Shown here in pieces: positions 1 through 13,487 of a DNA stretch of 64,000 bases; position 1 is the first letter of the stretch, and each line of letters begins with the position of its first letter. This DNA comes from Salvia splendens. Its lineage: Eukaryota > Streptophyta > Magnoliopsida > Lamiales > Lamiaceae. The DNA lies in assembly GCF_004379255.2 (NCBI RefSeq), contig NC_056037.1:33825012-33889011 (forward strand), written 5' to 3'. The notes under the pieces are model-generated. The model was given only the letters and a program-made list of their open reading frames with translations, was not told the origin of the DNA and did not search any database. The position numbers were made by a program, and so were the translations under genes.

Positions 1-122
1 CAATAATGAAAAGGTATGAGGTTTAAAACTCCACTGTCACTTCTATAGCACATACAACCAACAAATGGAAGTACAGATATTGAAAGAGGAAAAGATGATC
101 GGTACTTCAAATGTTCGCTTAC

Positions 123-3100
123 CATCTAATCCAGATAAAAGGTATGGTACTATAAAAGAAGATGGGTTCACTTGATCAAGGCAACTGTCTAACAGAGTGT
201 CAACACATTCAAAAGCAGCTTTCCTCAATTCAAGCCCATCATCTACCGTGTGCTTGAAAGGGCCAAGATCGACTGTCCTGATCAACTCTTTCTGCAATGA
301 GAAAATTGGCCAGAATAACACATTAAAAAGTTCATGTTCTCAAATACTATGCAGCCACTATAGGTAAATAAAGTGATAATATAATGTGGGGCATTACATT
401 TGAGCAGGGCAATAAAAGAGAGAAAATTATATACTTGAGAGGAAACAATTGACACGTGAATAGCTATGAAGCTGAGATCATATAATACATGAATTCAGGA
501 GAAAAAGTCAGCATCGTAGAATACAAATTCAAATGCTTTGCAGGTCATGATGGAATTTGATTACTGGTTCCAATTCCAGATCCAATAATTCTATTAAGAA
601 TTTTGGAATACACAGGAATGTTTGAATGTGAAGCAATTCAAGCAAAATGATCACATTAACAGAAAATTCTCAAATCGTCCTTTTATATGAGACGCTTACA
701 ACAGAATATTTAAACATGACATAAAAGATCACATAAAGAGAAATTCCTAAAGGCCATCCCAGAATTTTTATGTTTCTTTAGTCAAGAATCTAACAGAACT
801 AAATCCAACATCCATAAGCATACTGAATCTAATGATTTGGAGGGGTCTTGAATACCATTAATTATGCTTTATGGCCCAATTCTCAAAAATCTCAAAAGAA
901 AAACCCAGCCTTCTGAAAAAGTTGCAAATATGGCTCAGGAGTCAGGCCTACATTTCTGGGGTCAAATTTCTGATGTAAAAGTCTTGAATCCAAAGTCATT
1001 TTGATGCTTGGATAGAAAATAAAATCTATGATAAATTCATGACCTATTCGGGTCTTCCACGAACTTCAAGCCCAAAAGTTCAGGCTTTATCTTCAACTTT
1101 TTAAAAAAGCCACGGTTTGTTTTTGAAGTTTTAAAGGTTATGCCATTTTTGCAACTACGCCTAAATGTGGGGCCATAATGTAACCCTCTGCCTTCAATTC
1201 AAGGAATGCATACATCAACTTGAAGAGTCTACTTGGAACAATTGAAAGAACTTTCTTCATAGTATTATAGATGTAAAAGGATGCCATTTCAAACTGCATC
1301 AATTATGAAGAATACTTTCCATTTTCATGCTCAACATGAAACCTAAAGATAACAGGTAACATATACAGCCATACAAAGTAGAACCTTTAGCTTATTCAGA
1401 ATAAAGTGCAGATTGGGTTAAGAAAAGTTAGAATATGAATACACTCATGATCAACAGAATGCATCTGATAGCATTTGGAAGGTATATTATCTGTGATATG
1501 TACATACGATATGAACTGAAGCACATACCTTTATTACTGTTTGATCATAGAGGAGTGGCAATAGCTCTGGTAACAGGGACTTTATCAGGTTTGGTTTATA
1601 ATGAGCTGCAGTACTCAGGGCCAAAACAGCAGCACGCCTCACATGCTGCACATAGACCAATAAACCATAAAAATTGCATACATGGTCAAGCATCTTCAAA
1701 TGAGGCATTTAAAATGCAATCTGTTTCTCCTAAACAAAACATTGGGAAAACTGTCTTGAGAACAATTCAAAGCAAGTGTCTGACAATTACCCGGTTTTCA
1801 TCCTTGATAAGCATCAAGAAAGTAGAAATCTCGGGGTACAGAATCTCGTCTATTTTCTCCTGCCGCTCAACTAGAGAATATTTCACTGCTATAACAACAG
1901 TTGCTCGGGTGAATGCAGCAGGACTGGATGTCCTCTCCTACAAGAATATTTCAAGTATATTACTCTTTGCAGGAAAAATCATGTACTATTATTTTTATAT
2001 ACAATAAGTTAAAAACACATTACTTCTTCTAAGAAGGTACCTTAAGTGCAGGAACAAGTTTCCCAGGCTCAATAAGAGCAATTTTTCCCAGGCACTCAGC
2101 TACCACATTGCGAACTCCCTCTTCGTCACTTTCACAGTGGTTGAATAGCAATGTAGTGATCTTGTCAACACTGGAATAATCAAATTCGGCTTTATCTACA
2201 GATTGTCTCACAATGACCTGTAAGCAGGTTAGTATTTATCAAGTACAACTACGTAATGAGAAGAAAGTCTTTATCTCTTAACAGCATAGATCTAAAAGGA
2301 ACGGACCTCCTTCAGAGAATGGAGCAACAGATATTGCTTCTTTTGCTGATTATCAATTTTATCCAAGATGAAAGGCAAATATTTAGGAAGATTCCCAACA
2401 GCAATGTTTCCCAGAGCATAAGATGCAGCAGACTTTATTTCTTCGAATGGCGACTGAAAAGACTCAATAACAATGTTCTCTATGTGGTCGTGAGCGCTTA
2501 AATCTTTTCTCCTTCCTACCTCTCCCAAGCATAGCAAGGAGAGATGCTGTTTGGCCTATGAGAAAGAATGGTGGATACCATAAGAGCACTAGATATATGT
2601 GATATAACCAAAATTTCATTGTGAAGAATTTCATGAGTTTACAGAACACACAAGATATGGAGGAAAAAACAATAGGACGGATGTAAGCTAAAAAAGGGAA
2701 AAACAATTTCTGATATTCTCAAACAGAATGCAATGCTAAAATCACAATGGAAGATTGAGTACTTCAAGTGGCATAAAAGTAAAAGTAGAATTATTAACAG
2801 GCACAAGATGGAAAGTATTATAATTTATATCCAACAATCTGGTCTCTCTTAGAATTTGTAATTGTTCCATTTACATAGACCCTAATTTATGTATCTTGGA
2901 ACATATCTTATTAATCATTCTAGTTAGCAACTACATATTTTGGAACCAGACTCAGTTATGGTTCAAAAGGATTATCTTTCCATTAAAGATCTAAAAAGGT
3001 TCAAAAAATAGCAAATACTTACAGCAAAGGTGGACCCTGTTTGTTTAAATTAGGGTTTGTTATAGATTTATAAGTTTACAGACATAAGCTTGAACACAAT

Positions 3101-6100
3101 AACATTTGTCTAGATAATGCTAACTTAAGAACTAGTAGTAACTTATGTATAGAACTCCCGAGCAAATTAAAGAGTAGATAAAACCAGATTTATATACCGA
3201 ATTGGTACTGCTATCTGCTTTTAAGATATCTGTAAGCATGTTTACGGTCGAGGAACATTTTTTATCGCCTGCAGCAAGACAGAGAACGGCCACACATTGA
3301 GCAATTGAGAATAAAGCCTGTTTAGCAACAGCACCAGTCTGGGCAGATGGTTTGGCAGTAGAAAGAAGAGAATCAAGCAGTGCATCAAAGCTTGTGTTGG
3401 CCGAGTAAATCAGTGCAGTGAAGAAATTCTGTAGTGCCTGTGATTTCCAAAAGACATGTTATAAGAGAAGCAAACTTTGCATAACATGTACTAATCAATG
3501 AAACATAAAATTAGTACCAGAAGGGCCTGGCCCTGCAGCAGAGAGCTTCTAATTAAAGTCAGCGCTTGTGGCAGAACTTTATTTCGGACAGTCAGACCAA
3601 CATTTGGACCAGATCTTTTGTCAGCCATTAATGTGCAACATAGTTCCAAGGCTAGAGCAGCCATATGCAAGTCTGAGTCACTGAAAAGCAAAAGGTGGAA
3701 TCAAGATTTAAAAATGAAAACTTATCATATATGAACTCGTTAACATTCAAAACAACAAAGTCAGCAGCAATACAGTAAATTAAATATTGCCAAACCTGAT
3801 CAGAGTTGAAAGTTCAACAACAATGACTTCATAAGCAGCTGAGCCAATTTTATCACCATATCCTACAATAAGTGTGTTCAGTGTTCCAAGAGTAGCTTGT
3901 CTTAACGCTCGATTGGCCTTTTCAAGTAGAAACATGGAAACAGCTCAGTATACACCATAGTGAAACCATCATTTAATGATTGGGGAAATAGTTTATACCT
4001 TTCTTAAGAATGCAGTCAGCTCTGAAATTACATGCTCTAAAACACAGGATAAGTCAAGGTGCAGAGGAGAAGCTGCAATGACAGCAAATGCCTGGAAAAA
4101 TAAAATAAAATAAAATAAAATAAAATAGAATAAAGGTATAGCAATTTGTAAATGAAACTGTAAAGAAAATCGTAAGTGTCATTCAATATGATTAATATAT
4201 GTTTTGTTGATAATTGCTCAAACAAATTGAATAAAAATAAGTCTTAAAAACCAAGTGAGCAATATAAAAAATCATCTTCATGTGATTTATAGATTCACCC
4301 ATTGGACCAAGAGACAGAGTAACTGAAGTCATTTACAATTTGACATATCTCGATCTCCAGTGTTGCACTCAATAGCTAGTGTCACCCATTCCTAAATTCT
4401 CTATAGATACATTCCACATTTTGTTACCAAAGTGACAAAGTCAACATGTATCCATGTGCATTTCTAATATGGAAGCTAGTGGACACATACAGTGTATCAT
4501 ATTCACACACTGAAGTGAACAAAACATTATTCCCAAGTCCCATACTCCCATCTTTGACCACATGTAGGCAGCTTCTTGTGCACCAAATAGCCAATAACAC
4601 CACTCATTTCCTCAGTCAGAACTAACTCGGTCTCTGGAACCTTAATTAACATCTTGGACATAAAAGGATATGATTACTAGATCCATATAACATAAAGGAA
4701 CACCTAACTAAGGATATATAGTTTATCCATTAAAAAGTTTTCCAGTTTCCCAATCTTGTTTAATAAAATAATGACAAGTCGCACATAGTTGCATATAAAA
4801 GAAAAGAATCAATAATTTTATATAAATCAAAATCCATCCAGTGACTACAGAAGACCTTTGACAAACCTTAACAGCTGTAAGACGAGTAATCTCATTTCCC
4901 ATTCGATCAACAAGCACGGGGAGGCATGAGGGTAGCTCTGCTCCGAGATGATCACCAAATGTAGACACCACAAGTCCCATGCAAGATATTGCACATTCTT
5001 TCACTTCCTGTAAATGAGAGGAATAAGACATGATGTAGAGAGAACACAGGATATAGCTGGAGTCAAGACTATCGCTAACCTGATCTTGATCTTGATTGGT
5101 CAAACGTGACATGATAGCAGCATATATAGGATGGACGTAGGGTTTAAAATCAAAACCATACACCTGTTCAAAAAGATAAAATGACAGTTTCAGAGTTAAT
5201 GCTCCGAAATGGAGCTATAAGTTCAGAGATAAGAAGAAAACCTCAATATCTGGCCGCACGACACGAACAAGTTCCCCACATACTCTTAATGCCTCTGCTG
5301 TGACTTTATAATACCGTTCACTGACAGCAGATATAATTGGAGCAGATAGAGCCTAAGAAGAGATGCATAGATAACATTTCATCATTAATTTATAAAATTT
5401 TCAAATTCATGAACATCAATTGTACAATAATTATAAAGGGGGAATGCTATGTGAATAATATAAAATCAATTACAGCCAAGAATTCATTGAAGTTCATGAA
5501 AATTTGGAACAAAATTTAACTCGCTTTGTTTCTTCGTAGACTGGGATTTGAGTTCAGGTATAGCTCCTCCAGTCACTTTCTAGAGAAACAACACGCCTCT
5601 GTTCAGTTTCGGAAACAGGGATGAAAAAAGGAAGGATCATGGAAATTAGACATACTGCTCTATTGAATGAGCCAGATTCTGTTATGTAAATGGCTGATGG
5701 TTCCCAAAGAAAATGGAAACATGGACTGTTAACCTTAGGTGAAGATTTTGTGTAAGTTAACATGGTTTGTAATTATTGTCAACTTGTGGCCCATTTTATG
5801 TAAAACCATAGTATTTATCTAATTACCCAGAAAACCAGAGATGTAGTATAACTTTTTTCAGCCCGATACTAAAGCTCACCAAACCATATATCAGCAAAGA
5901 GTCAATTGAAAGAATCAAAGACTCATGACCCAAGATTTAGGCAGGAAACCTAAAGACGTCCTGTTACCCTGATATATCATTAAATCTTCAGTCTAAAGTC
6001 GTTTACTTTGATATATGTAGTCTACATAGAGGTATGTGCTCTTTAAATTAACTACTCCCCCTGTCCCATTAGAAATGAAACATTTTCATTTTGGCACGCG

Positions 6101-9100
6101 ATTTATGTAGTGTTGTTTGGTGAGTTAATGAGGAAAAAATAAAAGAGAGATTAAAAAGTAGAGATAATTTCGTTTTCATTTTAGGAAACGTTTCATTTTT
6201 AATGGGACAACCTAAAAAGGAAAACGATTCATTTTCAATGGGTCTGAGGGAGTACTTAATAAGTACTACAGGAGTGGTTTTCCTTTATATGAGATATCTG
6301 TCATCAAGTAAAGCTCCAGCATAATCCTCACCAAGCATTTATAAAAACTAAGGAATGCAACATGTATGTACCCTGAAACGAAGATAATAACACAGAAAAC
6401 CAGACCTCCTGAAACAATAAAATGATTTTAAAAATGCCATGACGGGCATTCAGTATCAAAAACCATTTACAACATCCGTTGTCTTGTCTGCATAAAAATC
6501 TATACTTCAAAAGCAACTAACAAGTACTAGCATCCATTACCCTTAAGAGACTGACAGATACAAATTCCCCAAATTATAAATAGTAAAAAACAGAAACACT
6601 GATTTGAAGAAAACAAATTAAACAAACAAAATAACTGTGTCACGACATTCATGTTTCAAATGGTTGAGAAACTATAAATCAGTAACTATTTTGATTAACA
6701 CTACCTTGATGTATGGATGAAAAACAGGAGGAGCATGTGAGGCCAACACTAATCTAGTAAAAACAAGAGCTTCAATCTTTAAGTTTGAGGTCGAAGATTT
6801 GTCCTGTGGATAGAGGTAAATGCATAAACAGATAATCAAATTTCTAGGAAAACATGGAAATACTGAAACTTGAACATATGAAAGTGCAAAACAGAGAATA
6901 TCTTACACAAAGTGCTTTCTCAATTCCAGGAGTCAGAGATCCAATATGGTCTGCAAGGCAATCAGGTAAAACAATCACCAGCTCTTTCAAAATGGAGAAA
7001 GCTCCAACCTGCAGAACAACCAAGGCGATGAATTCACAATGCTAAAAATTCAGCATAACGCATGGCATTTGTATCAATTTCACCTTTGTCTTAATAGATT
7101 TCTCGCGTAACTGTTTATTTACAGATCGAACAATCTTTGCCACCTCTTGCTTCAATAAATACCTGGGACTGCATAGTGTTGCAATAAAGGAAAGAAATAA
7201 GCAAAATCCAATCAGCAAATGCAGAAACAGAATTGTCCTTTTTCTCCATGGATGGAGCATCATTATAACAGTTCAACAGAAAAAGAAGAAACTCGTTCAG
7301 AATATCAATATTTTAGGTTAAATAATTGTGACAAGTAGATAATTTGAATCTAAAAGAGGTACAGAAGTTTATTATTCGGCACACTAATAACCGTCCGAAG
7401 TCAGGATGTAGAAAACAAAAGCAATATGAAACATAATTTGTTTGATCGCCTTAGATCCAAACAGAAGCTCATCATTCTACAAGCATCAAGCTAATAATGG
7501 AACTCGATACACAGTAGGAGAAAATCCAAACAATCAAAGATTAAGAATACACTTGTTCAGAATATCAATATTTTAGGTTATATAATTGTGACAAGTAGAT
7601 AATTAGCATCTAAAAGAGGTACAGAAGTTTATTATTCGGCACACCAATAACCATATGAAGTCAGGATATAGAAAACAAAAGCAATATAAAACATAATTTG
7701 TTTGATCGCCTTAGATCCAAACAGAAGCTCATCATTCTACAAGTATCAAGCTAATAATGGAACTTGATACACAGTAGGAGAAAATCCAAACAATCAAAGA
7801 TTAAGAATATACTTGCCTTGATTCATCGAAATCTGTCTGGCCTTTAGTCACATTTCCTGTTTGTCTAAGTAATTCAGTGAACGTATTGAAGATATCCATC
7901 TGCAACATCATCCATTAGATACAAAAAGAAGAAGTAATCTTATTGTCTTACACATACAACAAATAATTAATACCTTGACGTTCTCTTCCCTTTCTTTAAA
8001 CCTATCAATCAACTTTGGACATGCCTGAAACAAGTGGGATTACATTCCCAATTATTCATACAGCTTTTTTGTAAGCTTAACACAAAAGAAAAACTATAGA
8101 TGCATAGACAAGAGCAAGAAATTGTCCAGCATGTCGAAACTAAAAAAAACATCTGGTTGACCACCACGTCTACGTATCTCACATTCCACATTAACATTTA
8201 ACAGAAAATGAAATCATGGAGTACTGAGAAAATAGATGTCTTGCATTTGGGTAGCAATACCATATGCTTGATTTTACAAGACAATTCCTTTCCAGACACT
8301 ATCAAATATTTTGACCCAAACATCTTGATTAATTGGTTTATATCTTGAGCTATTAGATTTATGTGATATGATAAACACCAATAAGAAGCTCAACTCTTTC
8401 TAAAAGATCAAGCAACAGGGTCTTCAACCTATGCCCTCGCCCAAAGAAACTATTGTAGAATATATTCGGCACAGTTATTATGTTGACGTTCTACTTGCAT
8501 GCATCCAACGGAAAGTAGTACAGGCACTCATAGTATGAACCCTCTGTCGTGACATTCATCTTTCAAAATAGAATCCAAAGAGTTGTATTTTACATGCTTC
8601 TCTTTAGTTTTTCAAATTTGGTCAGCTCACACAAAACTTCTATCATGTCTTTTTGTTCCATTTCATTTTGAAGAAATGTTCTAAGCTCAAGAAATCTATC
8701 AAATGGTCTCTCTTGAATCATGATCTATAATAGCCAAAGTCAATAGAAAATGTAAACTATATAAACCTCTAGTGACATGCTACAGTTCTAGTGGAGACAA
8801 AAAAAATAATGGTACAGCCACAGGTATTGATAGTCATGCATAAAAACTTGCATATAAACGCAGTCATTGGTATGAATTTGAAATCAGTTTATGCAGGCAC
8901 TAGGCAAAGCATACATGTCTCTCAGTTTGAGATTCTCAGTGTGAGCCATGAGGCATGAACTATAAAACCCTCCATGTTAACATTGAGTGACAGCGAAGAA
9001 AAACAGATAAATTGTATACCTCTTCATATAGTCTTGAAAGCATCTCAGGCCGAGAAACAATTAAAGCAGCTAAGCATTTGGCAGCAGCTCTCCGCACTTT

Positions 9101-12100
9101 CCAGCTCACATCTTCATCATCTGTGTACTCATTAGCACTCTCACTACAAGCATAAATGAACACTGAGCACATATCTTATCAAGCATAATTATGCACACCC
9201 ATAAAATATTAAAACATAGTACATACTCATCTTCCTCCTCCGCGTAACTCTCGTTATCTGTGTCCTCTTCCATGTTATCAGTAAAATTTGGATCATGACT
9301 CAGAAATTCCAAAGTAAGATGTAAGATTTGGTCACAGTAGGAAGAGATATCCCTAGGACACCGAAGTAGAAAACTCTCTAATGCCTACATTAGAAAACAT
9401 ACGATGCCTTCAAGGAAAAATACAACAAAGAAGTGGGAAAGTAAAGTAATAATGTTATAATAATAACAATAATAAGCAAAGTACCTGCAAGCTAAACTCA
9501 CGAAGCTCTTCATCATTCTCTGATGCATTATTACAGTAGTTAATGAGAATTGGAACTGCATCTCCAAGGTGTGGACCAAAGCGGTAGCCAACAGCACGGC
9601 TTCATAACCAGAAAATCCAAGGAAATTTCACTATGAGACGCCTCATAGATCGGTAGCATGTTCAAAAAGGTCATATATTTAAAACGATAATGAAAATTAA
9701 ATATCTACGGTATTCCTAATTAAGAACATGATTTTTCCTCTAAATCAGTCTGCCTTTCAATTTAACTTCATTAGCAAACTAGGCTGGTTCCCAAGCCAAA
9801 TAGTCCAAGTTAAGGATTCAACCACAAGCACTATATAAGTTTGCCAATTAAAAGCCATGATCCAGTAAACCGTTACTGAAGCATATGTCCAACATATCTA
9901 ATAAATTAGTAACAGTATAAGAGTATATAAAAATGTCAATTAATTCATTCACTTCAGCAATGTAACATGTAGAAAAGGAACAACATTGAGGAACTAGATT
10001 ATTAAGCCACTCATAATTGACCAGATTTAATTACCCTAATAGAGCTTTAGTCCTGAAATGCAGCAACTTCTTGCTTGAAACAATAATGTCATCCACCAGA
10101 ACAAGATGAACATAATATAATAGTAAAAAATGTTGTACCAGAAAGTTATATGGACGCATGTAACAATCAGGAAATAGATAAAGCTCATCAATTTACCTCA
10201 ATGCCCCAATCATTTGAATATTTGTACGAGTAATTTCAGATTTTGTAGCCTGATTTTTCAAAAGCTGGACAATTTCAACTGTAGCCTTTGCCAGCAAATC
10301 ATCTGACAAGCTTGAAGCCAGAGATGCTGCAACAGAAGTTATAATTTACACCATGTCGAGGAATTAAGAGGTTATTTGATAATGCAAAACATAAGGGTAC
10401 ATTGTTCTAGAGTACATTAGGATCAGTTATCCTACCAATACATGAAACAGCCTTTTTTCTCACACTGGCTTGATTGGTGTTCAACTGGGGCAAAAGTGCA
10501 CTCAGCAGCACCTCATGATCAGATGCCATTAAATTACCATATTTATGTAGAACGTCACACAAAATATCAAGGCATTCACATTTGATTTCTGTTCCCATCC
10601 CCTAGAACAAGAGATATAATAAGTTTAATTAAAAGGGGAAAAGAAAAAAGTATTGCTGCAAGTATCTATGCTGTAATAAGACATTAACAACCAGCACAAT
10701 TACACCCTTGACTATTCCAAGCTTTAGAATCAGTTGTTTTATCCAAATGTGTGAAATTCATTTAATTTCTATTTTCTCAGCATTCTAGTGCATTTTGTAC
10801 AGGAGAGTAGCTAATCTGCTTTACAATAGTTGGATGGTAAACCTAATAATTCCTCCAGACGAATGCAGACATTTTAAGAAAATCAGTTTACAGAGAAAAA
10901 TAAGAAAGACTTGAATATCGCCTTAAAAAGCTATAAGCAATGCAAAACCTTATGGAAACCCTAATATTCTTACAGAATTTATAGCCGGGACAGTTTTAAG
11001 AACTGGGTTTCATATCATAAAAAGCAATGAAAGAATTGAGTGAAGAAGTGGATATTATAGGAGCTCAAGTACAAAATGCAGGTTCATCAGTAGAAAAGAA
11101 ATTGCCAGTGTCCAATGGATCAGACAGACAGGTTTTCCCGACAAAGCATTCATGGTTTAGATTATTTTCTTTCACTTTTAAGCTCATAGCCTCATACCAA
11201 GACAAACAATATTTTTTAGGGATAATGTCCTTACGGACTAATCGTGCAACTTATACCCAACGTGACCCAAATTGAACCTTTGATGCTCTTTTGGAATCCT
11301 GTCCAATAACTACTTCATCTATGGGCTTAGCCTAATTGAAAGGGGTACAATTAAATGTTTGATATATTCAGCATTTAACCACCCCCCCCCCCCGGCCGCG
11401 TGAAGATAATCCTTTAACACGTAAGGTCTTAAACTGATCCTAAAGTTCAGGAGCCATGAGCAGAAACTTAGATATCTAACTCTTTTTTCCTTTAATGAGC
11501 TTCACCATACAAAAGAGTGATATCATTCAAGACTAATGATGACATGTAATTCAGGCTAAAACAGCTTGTACATATTCTACAAATTTGCATAACTGAAATG
11601 AGTCAATGACAGGACTAGCTTAGCATAATTCACTTGGGAAGGTACTTGGCTAGTCAATTAGGATAAAAAACTGAATGAATAAATATATCAGACTGACCTG
11701 TGTGACTATTCCTCGTATCAACTTGGGAGAAATGGATACTAGAACAGATTGTGCAACTGTTGCGTTAGGAACTTCAGCAACAATTGTCTTCAAAGCAATG
11801 CTAGCAATGTCACGATTTTGCTCTTTCCCATTGAGCAATTTATCACAAAGCTTATTAGTCATCTCAAGAACTTGCTGCTCGCGGATTTTTTTCACCAAGG
11901 GAGCAAGGCTAGAATTTGCAGAAAGATAATAATATAGAATTAGATTATTGTTCATCAATATACTGAGAAAACTTCTGGACCCAGGCTAAAGCAATAAACA
12001 AGGTAGCTAATTTTCCATTTTCATGCTGACAAGTCACATCATAAAATAGTTGTGCAACCTATTTAAAGAGTCCTTAAACTTATATCATAGAAGTAATCAT

Positions 12101-12814
12101 GAATGTTTGTTTTGCGCATGAAAAACTCAAGGATTGAAAAAACAGATCTATCAGTGACACGCTTGTGTTGACAAGTAAACAGAAACAGTTTACTATGCAT
12201 TGCTCAATGGTAATTACATTCCAATTCAGGGACAACCCCATCTTCCAAACCAACTCATATCAGGCAATACAAAAGTAAGCCTAAAACAGAAAAAACACTA
12301 CACGTGAAGCTTTGTATAAATAGAAACTTTGTCATCTGCAGGAGTAGATGGGGAAAGTAATTGGGTACTAAATCAGCATCATTCAAAATAATAAGATGTT
12401 TCACAATAACTTTAGCAGAAATAAAAATCATAAAATAAAATTGAGACGCAATATAAACACAGAATGAATTGAGCAAGACGAAGGAGCATACCACTTGACA
12501 GCTAACCCAGAAACATCGCCTGCTGCATCATCGAGCTGCTGGATGACAATGCTAGACAGTTTCGGTTCGAGATCAACATCTAGTTTAAACCCTTCTTTGT
12601 TTAACTCGTTAAGCAAATCAGAAGTTGCCATATATCTGTAGTCCTTATCTTTCCCAGTCATCTGCATTGCGTTGCACCCCCAAAATCATTCAGAATACCG
12701 TCCAATCACACACTGGCATGCCCATAGTACATAGTAGAAAGGGAAAAGTGGACAAAATCAGCAATGAGAGATGTTTACCTTTTCCAGTATTCCAGTTAGG
12801 GCTAAGTTCGCCAT
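123..12814 (-). CDS. CAND1: Cullin-associated NEDD8-dissociated protein 1 (partial, 3' end off window)
   Basis: CAND1 is a HEAT-repeat protein that binds unneddylated cullin-RBX1 and exchanges F-box substrate receptors of SCF ubiquitin ligases, in cytosol and nucleus. Twenty-five exons can be joined in one frame: 12779-12814, 12492-12661, 11698-11908, 10436-10601, 10197-10326, 9485-9599, 9227-9384, 9020-9143, 7974-8024, 7817-7899, 7084-7168, 6907-7008, 6705-6803, 5242-5352, 5080-5163, 4867-5007, 3999-4091, 3796-3917, 3518-3680, 3198-3437, 2307-2555, 2041-2217, 1791-1937, 1529-1645, 123-291. They encode about 1114 residues; the family is about 1220 long, so roughly the last 100 residues are outside. 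The start is the ATG of [13 protein letters not shown]. Family blocks seen include the acidic [17 protein letters not shown] linker, [28 protein letters not shown] and [22 protein letters not shown]. All introns are GT-AG except intron 10 (7169-7816), which has a GC donor. No frameshift was found. Confidence 0.96.
4097..4130. repeat. (TAAAA)n microsatellite
   Basis: About six copies of the pentamer taaaa lie in the CAND1 intron just 5' (minus sense) of the exon at 3999-4091's far side. A nearby C homopolymer of 12 bases at 11382-11393, in another CAND1 intron, is a second simple repeat. Confidence 0.85.
6053..6254. mobile_element. Stowaway-like MITE in CAND1 intron 13
   Basis: The segment opens with TACTCCCCCTGTCCC and closes with GAGGGAGTA, an imperfect terminal inverted repeat bounded by TA, typical of Stowaway (Tc1/mariner) MITEs. 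The interior also pairs (gaaacgtttca-type blocks). It has no coding capacity and lies well inside the intron 5353-6704. Confidence 0.75.
7297..7816. repeat. Tandem duplication of about 260 bp in CAND1 intron 10
   Basis: Two adjacent copies with a period of 260 bp (about 7297-7556 and 7557-7816) share long identical stretches and differ by a few substitutions, so the duplication is fairly recent. They fill most of CAND1 intron 10. The right-hand copy ends at the exon 10 splice donor (in plus sense acttgc before cttgattc), so one breakpoint lies within a few bases of the exon border. The exon itself is not duplicated. Confidence 0.93.
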
Positions 12815-12971
12815 GTTTGCAAGACGATTAGAATCAATCCAGTTTATCTCTCTTGGAGCGGCGGCGCACTTCAAATTCGAGTGGATCCCCCGGCGAGTGG
12901 GCGGCGAGGGCTTCGGAGTTCAAAGGAGTGAAGAATAGCAGAGGACGAAAGAGAATTTCCGTGAGTGAGTG
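12815..12971 (-). promoter_or_regulatory. CAND1 5' leader/promoter stub between start codon and MULE
   Basis: Only 157 bp separate the CAND1 ATG from the inverted end of the Mutator-like element. The stretch is GC-rich (ggcggcgcac, cggcgagtgggcgg) and lacks an obvious TATA box. Most or all of it is probably 5' UTR, so the original distal promoter now lies beyond the transposon. This reading is inferred from spacing alone. Confidence 0.5.
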
Positions 12972-13086
12972 GGCCAAATTCCACTAAAGTACCTCTCGGG
13001 AGTTAGTATCCGTCGTTTGTACCAAAAAAAAAAAAGATTCCAGAGAGGGGAAAGACGCGATTTGCTCATGCATGTCTTAATTTATA

Positions 13087-13190
13087 CACGCAAATTGCTC
13101 ACGCGTGTTTCACTTGATACACGCGAATTGCTCACGCGTGTTTTACTTGATACACGCGAATTGCTCACGCGTGTTTCACTTGAGTTATAC
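13087..13190. repeat. CGCG tandem repeats in left MULE arm
   Basis: About three copies of a unit of 33 bp contain acacgcgaattgctcacgcg with a tttcacttgat spacer. Each unit has near-palindromic ACGCG and CGCGT halves. The right arm has a related but diverged array. Confidence 0.9.
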
Positions 13191-13487
13191 ATCAGCGTGT
13201 CTCCCTTGGATACAAAATCAGTCCAGAACGCGAAAACCATTGGAGGCTGCTTCTGCCTTCGTCGCCCCATTCTTCCGACCCAGCAAAAATCGAACCCTAA
13301 TCCGACATTTAGCTGCTCTCATTCCATTTTGAAGTGTTGTTAGGTAACTTTCTACCCTTAATTTCGATTATTATTGGTATATTTTTAGTTGGGTATAAGA
13401 TTTAGGGTTCATGGTTTGAAATTTTTTTATTGAATTTGGTTGAATTTAGAGTATATGATGTTTTGTCGTACTTATTTTGCAGGTTTG

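Noticed and set aside
1435..2007. A 190-codon plus-strand open frame
   Set aside because: It overlaps the CAND1 exons at 1529-1645 and 1791-1937 on the opposite strand and matches no family; an antisense shadow.
11027..11275. An 82-codon plus-strand open frame in a CAND1 intron
   Set aside because: No domain, no splice partners and intron-like composition.
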